Source: DASVEG01 sp036380695 (GTDB lineage Bacteria; Actinomycetota; Acidimicrobiia; Acidimicrobiales; CADCTF01). Taken from it: a stretch of 20,145 bases of DNA. The notes under the pieces were generated by a model. It made no database searches and was not told the origin of the DNA. It saw only the letters and a program-made list of their open reading frames with translations. This document shows positions 14,010 to 20,145 of this stretch, piece by piece. The DNA lies in NCBI GenBank assembly GCA_036380695.1, contig DASVEG010000157.1, positions 1 to 20,145 on the forward strand, in the 5' to 3' direction. A program made the translations under genes and the position numbers. Each line of letters starts with the position of its first letter. The stretch's first letter is position 1.

Positions 14010-15395
14010 ATGTCAACCCCGTGGAGCGGCGACGCCTGCTCGCTCGTCGACGCATTCCGTGCCGGCGAACGCAGCCCGGTCGAGGAGCTCGACGCGACGT
14101 TGGCGGCCATCGAAGGCTCGCAACTCAACGCGTTCTCCTACGTCGCCGCGGAAGAGGCACGAGAGTCGGCGCGCAACGCCGACGTGTCGCTCCCGCTCGG
14201 CGGTGTCCCGGTCGGGGTCAAGGAGCTCACCGCAGTCGCGGGATGGCCGGAGACCGAGGCGTCGCTCGTGTTCAAGGACCGCATCGCGACGCGCGACGCG
14301 GTGATGGTCGAACGGCTCCGCGATGCGGGGGCGGTCCTCGTCGGGCTCACGACGGCCAGCGAGTTCGGCGGCGTCAACTGGACGCGTACGAAGCTCAACG
14401 GCGTCACCCGCAACCCGTGGGACTCGGCCGCGACACCGGGCGGTTCGTCCGGCGGCTCGTCAGCGGCCGTCGCGGGCGGGCTGGTCACGCTGGCCACCGG
14501 AGGCGACGGAGGCGGCTCGATCCGCATCCCGGGAGCGTTCGCGGGCTTGCCCGGCCTCAAGAACACCTACGGCCGGATCCCGAAGGCGCCAGCCATCGCG
14601 ATCGGTTCGTTGACCGCGGTGCAGGGGTGCCTGTCGCGATCGGTGCGCGACATCGCCCGCTACCTCGACGTCACCAACGGCTTCCACCCGCGCGACCCGC
14701 TCAGCCTCCCCCGCGTCGACGGCTGGGAACGCGACCTCGGCTCCGTCGACACCGCCGGCCTCCGCGCCGCGGTCATCCCCGAGTTCGGTGGCGCGGTCGT
14801 CGACGACGAGGTGCTCGACCTCGTGATCGAAGCAGGCGAGTGGCTGATCGGTGCCGCCAAGCTGACCCGCGTCGACGTGCGGGCCGACCTGCCGACCATG
14901 GGCGTCGCCTGGGCCCTCGCCGGCGCGGGCACGATCCTCATGGACCTCGGCGATCGGTGGCCGGAGTGCGGGCCCGAGCTCACGCCGCAGATCAAGTTCC
15001 TGATGGACGTCGCGATCCCGCGATACGACCTGCAGGGCCGCGCCGACCTGGAGGCCCGTCGCGTCCAACTCAACGAAGCGATGGCCGACGTGTTCGACCA
15101 GGCCGACCTCGTGATCACACCGACGTGCCCCGACGTGGCGTTCGCGGCCGAGGGCGGGTTCCCGACGGAGGTCGGCTCGCGCAAGGTCGACGCGTCGAAC
15201 GCAGGCGCGCTGACGATCCCGGCCAACACCTATGGCAACCCCGGCATCTCGATCCCGGTCGGCACCGTTCGCGGGCGGCCCGTGGGCATGCAGGTCATGG
15301 CCCGCCACCACGAGGAGGCGCTGCTGCTCGACCTCGCCCTCGCCTTCGAGCGCGAGCGCCCGTGGCCCCTCGTCGCGCCGGGCGCGCCCGCGTAG
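14010..15395 (+). CDS. Amidase-signature family amidase
   Basis: A 461-residue amide hydrolase of the amidase-signature family. The catalytic triad is visible: Lys71 in GVPVGVKELTAVAG, cis-Ser147 in TPGGSSGGSSAA and nucleophile Ser170 in GDGGGSIRIPGAF. The C-terminal ITPTCPDVAF and NTYGNPGISIPVG segments are typical. It resembles general amidases rather than GatA, and no gatB or gatC is nearby. Substrates of such enzymes include fatty acid amides, peptides and small amides. Its position directly after the sphingosine-phosphate-lyase-like gene raises the possibility of a shared N-acylated lipid pathway, but this is inference. The ATG is supported by a strong ribosome binding site. Confidence 0.92.
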   Translation: MSTPWSGDACSLVDAFRAGERSPVEELDATLAAIEGSQLNAFSYVAAEEARESARNADVSLPLGGVPVGVKELTAVAGWPETEASLVFKDRIATRDAVMVERLRDAGAVLVGLTTASEFGGVNWTRTKLNGVTRNPWDSAATPGGSSGGSSAAVAGGLVTLATGGDGGGSIRIPGAFAGLPGLKNTYGRIPKAPAIAIGSLTAVQGCLSRSVRDIARYLDVTNGFHPRDPLSLPRVDGWERDLGSVDTAGLRAAVIPEFGGAVVDDEVLDLVIEAGEWLIGAAKLTRVDVRADLPTMGVAWALAGAGTILMDLGDRWPECGPELTPQIKFLMDVAIPRYDLQGRADLEARRVQLNEAMADVFDQADLVITPTCPDVAFAAEGGFPTEVGSRKVDASNAGALTIPANTYGNPGISIPVGTVRGRPVGMQVMARHHEEALLLDLALAFERERPWPLVAPGAPA

Positions 15396-15400
15396 GCACG

Positions 15401-16591
15401 TTGCCGCCGGACGCCACGGGTGAGCCGACCGGGCTCGAACCCGGCGATCAACGCGGCCGCGTCGAGCGGCTGCTCGACGCGATCCTCGCGGTGGGCTCCG
15501 GGCTCGACCTGGCCGCGACCCTCGAACGGATCATCCACTCGGCGCGCGACCTCGTCGACGCCCGCTACGCCGCGCTCGGCGTCCTCGACGAGACGCGCAC
15601 GCACCTGGCGGAGTTCATCACCGTCGGCATCGAGCCAGAAGGCATACGAGCCATCGGCGACCTGCCACACGGCCACGGCATCCTCGGGTTGCTCATCGTC
15701 GAGCCTCAGCCCCTCCGGCTTCGCGACCTGAGCGAGCACAGCGACAGTTACGGCTTCCCGGCCAACCACCCGACCATGAAGAGCTTCCTCGGCGTGCCGA
15801 TCGTCGTGCGCGACCAGGTGTTCGGGAACTTGTACCTGACCGACAAGACGACCGGCGGCGAGTTCACGGAGGAGGACGAGGACCTCACCGTCGCGCTCGC
15901 GGCCGCTGCCGCGGTGGCGATAGAGAACAGCAGGCTGCACGCCCGCGTGCGGGAGATCTCCCTGCTCGAGGATCGCGAGCGCATCGCGCGCGACTTGCAC
16001 GACACCGTCATCCAGCGGCTGTTCGCGATCGGTCTGTCGCTGCAGGGGATGGTCCGGCTCGTGCAGCGGCCCGAGGTGGTCGACAGGATCAAGACGGCCG
16101 TCGACGACCTCGACGAGACCGTCAAGCAGATTCGCACCGCGATCTTCGGCTTGGAGGCGTCGCAGCTCGCGAGCGGCGGGCTACGCGATCAGGTGCTGGC
16201 GGTGACGGCGGAGGCCGCGGCGTCGCTCGGCTTCTCGCACCACGTCGTGTTCGACGGCCCGGTCGACACGGTCGTGCCCGATCGCGTCGCCGACCACCTC
16301 GTCGCCACGCTGCGCGAGGCGGTGTCGAACGCGGTGCGCCATGCGAACGCGCGCCGCATCGACGTCCTCGTGTCGTCGTCGGGAGGCGAGGTGCTCCTGC
16401 GGGTGAGCGACGACGGCGATGGCATCGGCGACCGCACACCACGCGACGACCTCGGCGGTCACGGCCTCCGGAACATCGCGCGCCGCGCCGCCGACCTCGG
16501 CGGGACGATGGACGTCGGGCCGGGGCCCGTGCGTGGGACGCGCGTTGAGTGGCGCGTGCCGCTCACCGCCTCGGGATCCTCCGCCCCGTGA
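15401..16591 (+). CDS. GAF-domain sensor histidine kinase (DevS/DosT-like)
   Basis: A soluble sensor kinase of about 396 residues. A single GAF domain (about 38-180) closely follows the DevS/DosT pattern (LPHGHGILGLLI, PLRLRDLSEH, GFPANHPTM, SFLGVPIVVRDQVFGNLYLT). His123 in NHPTM lies in the segment that carries the haem-binding His of DevS/DosT. A HisKA_3 dimerisation domain follows with phospho-acceptor His200 (RERIARDLHDTVIQRLFAIG), then the ATPase domain with N-box REAVSNAVRHANA, G1 DDGDGIG and G2 GGHGLRNIARRAADLGG. DevS has two GAFs; this has one. Such kinases phosphorylate NarL/LuxR-type regulators, but none is adjacent. The start is uncertain: TTG 15401 follows the amidase stop by five bases, and an in-frame GTG at 15362 would overlap the amidase. 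The 3' end overlaps the convergent PPOX gene by 29 bases. Confidence 0.9.
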   Translation: MPPDATGEPTGLEPGDQRGRVERLLDAILAVGSGLDLAATLERIIHSARDLVDARYAALGVLDETRTHLAEFITVGIEPEGIRAIGDLPHGHGILGLLIVEPQPLRLRDLSEHSDSYGFPANHPTMKSFLGVPIVVRDQVFGNLYLTDKTTGGEFTEEDEDLTVALAAAAAVAIENSRLHARVREISLLEDRERIARDLHDTVIQRLFAIGLSLQGMVRLVQRPEVVDRIKTAVDDLDETVKQIRTAIFGLEASQLASGGLRDQVLAVTAEAAASLGFSHHVVFDGPVDTVVPDRVADHLVATLREAVSNAVRHANARRIDVLVSSSGGEVLLRVSDDGDGIGDRTPRDDLGGHGLRNIARRAADLGGTMDVGPGPVRGTRVEWRVPLTASGSSAP

Positions 16592-16985
16592 TCGACCTCG
16601 CGACGACGCGCATCCAGTGCTCCTTCGGCGCGTCCGTCCACGGGTCGACGGTCGCGAGGCGGAGCGCGTCCAACCGCCTCCTGTCCGTTGCGGTGACCTC
16701 CTCGAGCCGGCCGGAGACGCACACGCTCCACCCGGTCCGGTCCGCGGCATCGATGCCGTCGACCTCGAAGCACACCGGCCCCCGATCCGCGGCGTCGAGT
16801 TTCGTGCCAGCCGCCGTCCGGAACACCACGTCCTCGCCGGACATCGCGTAGTTGACGGGGAACACGAGAGGGCGGCCGCCTTCCACGATCGCGAGGCGGC
16901 CGACGTCGAGCGTCGCGAGCAACCACAGGCACTCGTCGCGATCGATCGTCTCCAGCCCGGTGCGCTCGTCGAAGAAGGCGACCAT
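16563..16985 (-). CDS. Pyridoxamine 5'-phosphate oxidase-family (FMN-binding split-barrel) protein
   Basis: A 140-residue single-domain protein with the split beta-barrel flavin-binding fold. The pattern DRDECLWLLATLDVGRLAIV, GRPLVFPVNYAM, DVVFRTAAGTKLDAA, VCFEVDGID and TGWSVCVSGRLEEV is typical of a large actinobacterial family that binds FMN, F420 or haem. True PdxH residues and length are not present, so vitamin B6 synthesis is unlikely. Members are often stress- or hypoxia-associated in mycobacteria, which may fit the neighbouring DevS-like kinase, but this is inference. The ATG at 16985 gives the usual N-terminus (FFDERTGLETIDRDEC). The gene overlaps the kinase 3' end tail-to-tail and diverges from a second kinase, with a dyad between them. 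Confidence 0.87.
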   Translation of the reverse strand: MVAFFDERTGLETIDRDECLWLLATLDVGRLAIVEGGRPLVFPVNYAMSGEDVVFRTAAGTKLDAADRGPVCFEVDGIDAADRTGWSVCVSGRLEEVTATDRRRLDALRLATVDPWTDAPKEHWMRVVARSITGRRIPRR

Positions 16986-17058
16986 GCGGTCAGCGTGCGC
17001 TCCGTCGATCCCTGCCGCCAAGGGCCGAAGGTCCCGGGACGGACGCGCGCGTGGCCAT

Positions 17059-17092
17059 CCCGATCGGCGCAGCCCGGGCTGCTTCCATCGGG
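17059..17092. promoter_or_regulatory. 34-bp nested dyad between divergent PPOX and kinase genes
   Basis: GCAGCCCGGGCTGC (17069-17082) is a perfect 14-base palindrome. Flanking CCCGAT (17059-17064) and ATCGGG (17087-17092) are perfect inverted repeats about the same centre. The four-base gaps between are not symmetric. It lies midway in the 180-base divergent intergenic region, a natural operator position for a dimeric regulator of both genes. No known box is recognised. Confidence 0.4.
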
Positions 17093-17165
17093 CCGGTGTC
17101 ATCACGCTATGGACGGCGTGCGCCGCACCCCGCAGCATGGGTTGCGGCGGGAACCGGGAGGACCA

Positions 17166-17885
17166 GTGGCATACGAGGACGGAGACCACGCGCGGGCCGC
17201 GCTGCTCCACGACCTCTTGCGCTCGCGCAGCCTCCTGTTCAGCGAGTTCGAGCACAAGCTCAAGACGTCGTTCTCCGTCATCGCCGGGTGGGCGGAGACC
17301 CTGACCTCCCAGTGGGACACGTTGGGCGAGAAGGAACGCCAGCTCGGCGTCGAGTCGCTCGCCCGAAAGGCCGCGGAGGTCGTCGAGCAGGCGAACGCAT
17401 TGCTCGAGAAGACGCAGGCGGAGCTGGCGACGTTGGAGTCGGACCGCGCCGTGGTCGATCTGGCGGCGATGGCGCGAGCGAACGCCGAGGTGTACGCGGC
17501 CGTGACCGCGGCGCACGAGTTCGACTACGACGGGCCAGAAGCCGCACCCGTCGTCGTCGACGCTGCCGCACTCGACCAGGTGATCGGCCTGCTCCTCGAG
17601 AATGCCATCAAGTACTCACCGGCTGGCACGACCGTGCAGTTGCGCGTGGTGCGCCAGCGCGAGCACGTCGAGCTCGCGGTGGTCGACGCCGGGCTCGGGA
17701 TCCCGACCGACGTCGACATCTGGGCTCCGTTCGTGCGCGGTGCGGAGGCCGAGCGCGAAGCACCCGGCACGGGCATCGGGTTGTACGTCGTGCGCAACCT
17801 CGTGCGGGCGATGCGTGGCGACGTCGCGGCGTACCGCAACCCGGAGGGCGGCTCCACGTTCGTCGTCCGCCTCCCTCCCGCGTGA
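17166..17885 (+). CDS. Small cytosolic sensor histidine kinase without input domain
   Basis: A 239-residue kinase core. The HisKA helix carries the phospho-acceptor His30 (SEFEHKLKTSFSVIAGWAETL region), followed by a second helix to about residue 100. The HATPase domain shows the N-box LLENAIKYSP, G1 DAGLGIP, an F-box-like region near WAPFVRG and G2 GTGIGLYVVRNLVRAM. No transmembrane segment, PAS or GAF domain is present, so signal input must come through a partner or the short N-terminus. No response regulator is adjacent. GTG 17166 is preferred because GGGAGGA (17156-17162) precedes it closely; an in-frame ATG at 17109 would add 19 residues. The much longer upstream open frame is antisense to the PPOX gene and not coding. 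Confidence 0.87.
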   Translation: MAYEDGDHARAALLHDLLRSRSLLFSEFEHKLKTSFSVIAGWAETLTSQWDTLGEKERQLGVESLARKAAEVVEQANALLEKTQAELATLESDRAVVDLAAMARANAEVYAAVTAAHEFDYDGPEAAPVVVDAAALDQVIGLLLENAIKYSPAGTTVQLRVVRQREHVELAVVDAGLGIPTDVDIWAPFVRGAEAEREAPGTGIGLYVVRNLVRAMRGDVAAYRNPEGGSTFVVRLPPA

Positions 17886-17900
17886 CGGGGCGACGCCCGG

Positions 17901-18560
17901 TCAGAACAGGGTGAGATCGCGGCGCCGGCCGTCGCGCAGCTCCTGGTAGTCGACCTCGACGCAGAGGATCCCGCGGTCCTTCGCCAGTACGACCGCTTGC
18001 GGCTTGATCGCGTTCGCGACGAGCACGCCGCGCAGGCCCGTGAGTCGCGAGTCGAGCGCCAGTCGTTCGAGGTAGCGCGTCAACTGGTCGACGGCGTTGA
18101 GCTCGCCGACCCGCTTGATCTCGATGGCAACGGCCCTGCCCTCGGCATCCCGGCAGAGGAGGTCGACGGGCCCGATGCCCGTCTCGTACTCGCGCCGGAC
18201 GAGGCGAAGCCCGGCCTCGATGCGGTCTGGCATCGACGCGAGCAGCTCCTGCAGGTGCGCCTCGACGCCGTCCTTCGACAGGCCGGGGTCGACGCCCATG
18301 GGGTGGTCGACGTCCTGGTGCACCTCGTGCAGCGCGATCTCGAGGCGCTCGCCCTTGGGGTTGGTGATGACCCAACGTTCCGGTTCCTCGACGAACGAGC
18401 ACGGCGGGTTCATCCAGTTGAGCGGCTTGTAGGCGCGGTCGTCGCTGTGGATCGAGATCGACCCGTCGGCCTTCACCATGATCAGCCGTGTGGCGGTGGC
18501 CAAGCTGGCGGACAACCGTCCTTCGTAGGTGACCGAACAGGTCGCGATCACGATGCGCAC
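17901..18560 (-). CDS. nucS: Mismatch-specific endonuclease NucS/EndoMS
   Basis: A 219-residue endonuclease that cuts both strands at mismatches and provides non-MutS mismatch repair in actinobacteria and archaea. The N-terminal DNA-binding and dimerisation domain shows VRIVIATCSVTYEGRL, LIMVKADGSISIHSDDRAYK and PLNWMNPPC, nearly diagnostic for NucS. The C-terminal nuclease has Asp133 (GIGPVDLL) and Glu147-x-Lys149 (AIEIKR), the RecB-like D-ExK site. The C-terminus DLTLF fits the beta-clamp-binding peptide known for this family. GTG 18560 gives the standard N-terminus. It converges on the short kinase (15 bases apart) and diverges from the phosphoribosyltransferase gene across 45 bases. Confidence 0.96.
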   Translation of the reverse strand: MRIVIATCSVTYEGRLSASLATATRLIMVKADGSISIHSDDRAYKPLNWMNPPCSFVEEPERWVITNPKGERLEIALHEVHQDVDHPMGVDPGLSKDGVEAHLQELLASMPDRIEAGLRLVRREYETGIGPVDLLCRDAEGRAVAIEIKRVGELNAVDQLTRYLERLALDSRLTGLRGVLVANAIKPQAVVLAKDRGILCVEVDYQELRDGRRRDLTLF

Positions 18561-18605
18561 GGCCGTCCATGGTGCCGCATGCGACGCGTGCGCGATGGTG
18601 GCGCG

Positions 18606-19250
18606 ATGTTCGCCGATCGGACGGACGCGGGGCGCCGGCTCGCCGCGAAGCTGGTCGGGCTAGGGGTCGTCGACCGCGCGGCCGCCGACGTGGTGGTGCT
18701 CGCCCTGCCGCGGGGCGGCGTGCCCGTCGGTGCAGAGGTGGCACGCGCCGTCGGGTGCCCGCTCGACGTGCTGCTCGTGCGCAAGCTCGGAGCCCCATCG
18801 CAGCCGGAACTGGCGATGGGGGCGATAGGCGAGCAGGGCGTCCGGATCGTGAACGAGGCGATCATGCGCGCCCTCCGCGTGTCCGAAGACGACCTGCGCT
18901 CCGTCGAAGAACGCGAGCGCGCCGAGCTGGCGCGGCGCGCCGGCATCTTCCGGCGCGGCCGGGCCCCGGTGCCGGTCGATGGCCGCCTGGCGATCGTCGT
19001 CGACGACGGGATCGCGACCGGGGCGACCGCTCGCGCGGGCTGCGAGGCGGCACGCCTGCTCGGTGCTGCGCGCGTCGTGCTCGCCGTGCCCGTCGCCGCC
19101 TCCGCCTCTATCGACGAGCTCGCGGCCGTCGCCGAGGTGGTGTGCGTCGAGCCCCGGCGCGACCTGTACTCCGTGGGCGAGTCGTACCGCGACTTCACCC
19201 AGACCACCGACGACGAGGTCGTCGCGTTGCTGGACTCGTCTACTGGGTGA
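18606..19250 (+). CDS. Phosphoribosyltransferase-domain protein
   Basis: A 214-residue protein with a type I phosphoribosyltransferase fold. The PRPP-binding motif VVDDGIATGATARAG is at 131-145 and the N-terminal ALPRGGVPVGAEVARAVGCP (33-52) plus LLVRKLGAP (56-64) match a stand-alone family often annotated as putative PRTase and frequently linked to stress or dormancy genes in actinobacteria. An Arg/Glu-rich helix (99-118) is a likely hood. It is not a recognised purine, pyrimidine or ComF enzyme, and the acceptor is unknown. The 3' end overlaps the convergent DUF1028 gene by 11 bases. ATG 18606 begins the conserved FADRTDAGRRLA. Confidence 0.87.
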   Translation: MFADRTDAGRRLAAKLVGLGVVDRAAADVVVLALPRGGVPVGAEVARAVGCPLDVLLVRKLGAPSQPELAMGAIGEQGVRIVNEAIMRALRVSEDDLRSVEERERAELARRAGIFRRGRAPVPVDGRLAIVVDDGIATGATARAGCEAARLLGAARVVLAVPVAASASIDELAAVAEVVCVEPRRDLYSVGESYRDFTQTTDDEVVALLDSSTG

Positions 19251-20070
19251 GCCGCGCGATGAGCTCGGGGTCGTCCGGGAGACGACCGGACGCGGGGAGT
19301 CGCCGCACCAGCTCGCGCCAGCCGTCGTGGACGGCGTAGATGCGATCGAGGCTCGCCCGCGCCTCGTCGACGTGGCCTTCGTGCACGAGCCGCATGGCCT
19401 GCCAGAACCGCAGCTCGGGATTGGCCCCGAGCGCGTCAGGCGTGCCCCGCCCTGCGTAGGCGCGGTTCAACCCGACGAGCCGGCGCAGCTCGGCCAGGGG
19501 GTCGAGCGAGTCGTCGACCCGCACGTCGAGCACTCGCTCCCACCACGGCCTCGTTCGGTCGCCGCTCACCACGACGAGCGCGGCCGACTGCTTGCCCCGG
19601 ATGTCGCCGCCCTCCGCCTCGGCTGCGTCGAGCGCGGCGAGCATGCGGTCGGCGACGTCCCCCGTTGCCGTCGCGAAGGCCTCCGCCATGGCGTCCCACA
19701 CCGTCGCCCTCGCCATCATGTTCGCCTGCACCGAGAAGCCGTCGCCCGTGCGATGCCCTGCGTCGGGGATGCACGCCGACCCGGTGTGTACCGCGACGTC
19801 GCCGCCGGCATCGACGATCGCGACCTGCCGCGATGCGCGACCCTCGTCGGCGGCGAGCAGCCCTGCGAGCGCGTCGGTCGCGCCTCGCCCACCGGCGAGC
19901 AGCTCGAGACCGAGCGGGCCGTACGTGATGTCGGCCATCGACTGCGTCGCGACAGCGCCGACGCCAGGTCGTGCCCACGACACCACGGACCCGACCGAGA
20001 AGAAATGCGACTGCACGGCAACGCCGAGCTCGCCCGTCGCGTCGTCGCGGGCGACGACGGAGTACGTCAC
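19240..20070 (-). CDS. DUF1028 family protein (Ntn-hydrolase-like)
   Basis: A 276-residue protein. The N-terminus VTYSVVARDDATGELGVAVQS, followed by GSVVSWARPGVGAVATQS and DITYGPLGLELLAGG, is diagnostic for DUF1028, whose fold is related to N-terminal-nucleophile hydrolases; no activity is established for this copy. GSACIPDAGHRTGDGFSVQANMM (96-118) and GDIRGKQSAALVVVSG are also conserved. The last 70 residues (ELRFWQAMRLVHEGHVDEAR onward) look like a small helical extension found in longer members. The GTG start overlaps the upstream gene stop by four bases (GTGA), so it is the second gene of an operon entering from the right edge. DUF1028 genes often neighbour amidohydrolases and RidA-like genes. 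Confidence 0.9.
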   Translation of the reverse strand: MTYSVVARDDATGELGVAVQSHFFSVGSVVSWARPGVGAVATQSMADITYGPLGLELLAGGRGATDALAGLLAADEGRASRQVAIVDAGGDVAVHTGSACIPDAGHRTGDGFSVQANMMARATVWDAMAEAFATATGDVADRMLAALDAAEAEGGDIRGKQSAALVVVSGDRTRPWWERVLDVRVDDSLDPLAELRRLVGLNRAYAGRGTPDALGANPELRFWQAMRLVHEGHVDEARASLDRIYAVHDGWRELVRRLPASGRLPDDPELIARLTQ

Positions 20071-20145
20071 CCCGAAGGCGTCGCGTCGACGGCCGTGACG
20101 TGACAGCCGGCGCCGGTGCCCGCGAGGTTGCGACTGCTCGTGCCC
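20067..20145 (-). CDS. C-terminal tip of an unidentified protein (5' part outside window)
   Basis: The minus-strand frame is open from the window edge to a TGA at 20067-20069 that overlaps the DUF1028 GTG start by four bases, typical of coupled genes. The visible 25 residues end in GAGCHVTAVDATPSG. This is too short to identify; coding status rests on the overlap and open frame. Confidence 0.4.
   Translation of the reverse strand, partial: GTSSRNLAGTGAGCHVTAVDATPSG

Noticed and set aside
13742..15400. Possible 949-residue protein with a long N-terminal extension before the GAF kinase
   Set aside because: The extension is the lyase and amidase genes read out of frame, Arg/Pro-rich and without motifs. 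The kinase begins near 15401 or 15362.
16419..17165. N-terminal extension that would give the short kinase a sensor domain
   Set aside because: This part is antisense to the PPOX gene and shows only complement-type composition; GGGAGGA before GTG 17166 marks a real start.
17888..17898. GGGCGACGCCC mini-palindrome between the short kinase and nucS as a terminator
   Set aside because: The RNA stem would be only four base pairs with a three-base loop and no U-tract, expected by chance at this GC content.
1..20145. CRISPR array, tRNA/rRNA, insertion sequence or prophage signatures
   Set aside because: I saw no regularly spaced direct repeats, no cloverleaf or rRNA sequence, no transposase or integrase motifs and no paired terminal repeats. 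The four palindromes are single stems and not inverted ends of an element.

Overview
The window is GC-rich actinobacterial-type DNA: many GTG/TTG starts, arginine-rich shadow frames, very tight gene packing, and Actinomycetota markers such as NucS-type mismatch repair, a LigB-type ATP-dependent DNA ligase and a DevS/DosT-like histidine kinase. Acidimicrobiia is a reasonable guess, but no rRNA or other phylogenetic marker in the window settles it. I saw no tRNA, rRNA, CRISPR, transposase, integrase or phage gene. No stretch over 300 bases lacks a gene.

Layout. 1-2189 (-): MMPL/RND exporter whose 3' end runs off the window. 2340-5326: a zinc block with a Fur/Zur-family regulator (+) converging on a znuA-znuC-znuB operon (-), with a Zur-box-like dyad touching the znuA start. 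5461-6791: divergent msrB (-) and a secreted SGNH hydrolase (+). 6820-8402 (-): two overlapping alpha/beta-hydrolase genes, the downstream one lacking the nucleophile. 8484-9887 (+): class V aminotransferase / cysteine desulfurase-like enzyme. 9891-11399 (-): ATP-dependent DNA ligase. 11475-12598 (-): overlapping pair of CsbD-motif plus coiled-coil proteins behind a possible sigma-B-type promoter. 12736-16591 (+): sphingosine-1-phosphate-lyase-like PLP enzyme, amidase, and GAF histidine kinase. 16563-16985 (-): FMN/PPOX-fold protein. 17166-17885 (+): short cytosolic histidine kinase. 17901-18560 (-): NucS. 18606-19250 (+): phosphoribosyltransferase. 19240-20145 (-): DUF1028 protein and the 3' tip of another gene.

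The most unusual structure is not a gene. Four intergenic or gene-end palindromes share one architecture: 21-22 bp arms, 5-6 nt loop, 47-49 bp total, and related outer ends (TTCTG...CAGAA in three). They lie at 2259-2306, 5399-5445, 6799-6846 and 11416-11464. Three sit where a transcript should end. The first lies between two divergent promoters and so does not fit a simple terminator role. The second candidate for something undescribed is the CsbD/coiled-coil gene pair.

The zinc genes form one coherent circuit: Zur senses zinc and probably represses the uptake operon. The other blocks are mostly housekeeping, repair and stress functions (MsrB, NucS, ligase, CsbD, orphan kinases) with no evident single pathway. 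Several genes seem to be leaderless, with a TANNNT box 6-8 nt before the start codon. Five convergent pairs abut within 15 nt or overlap.
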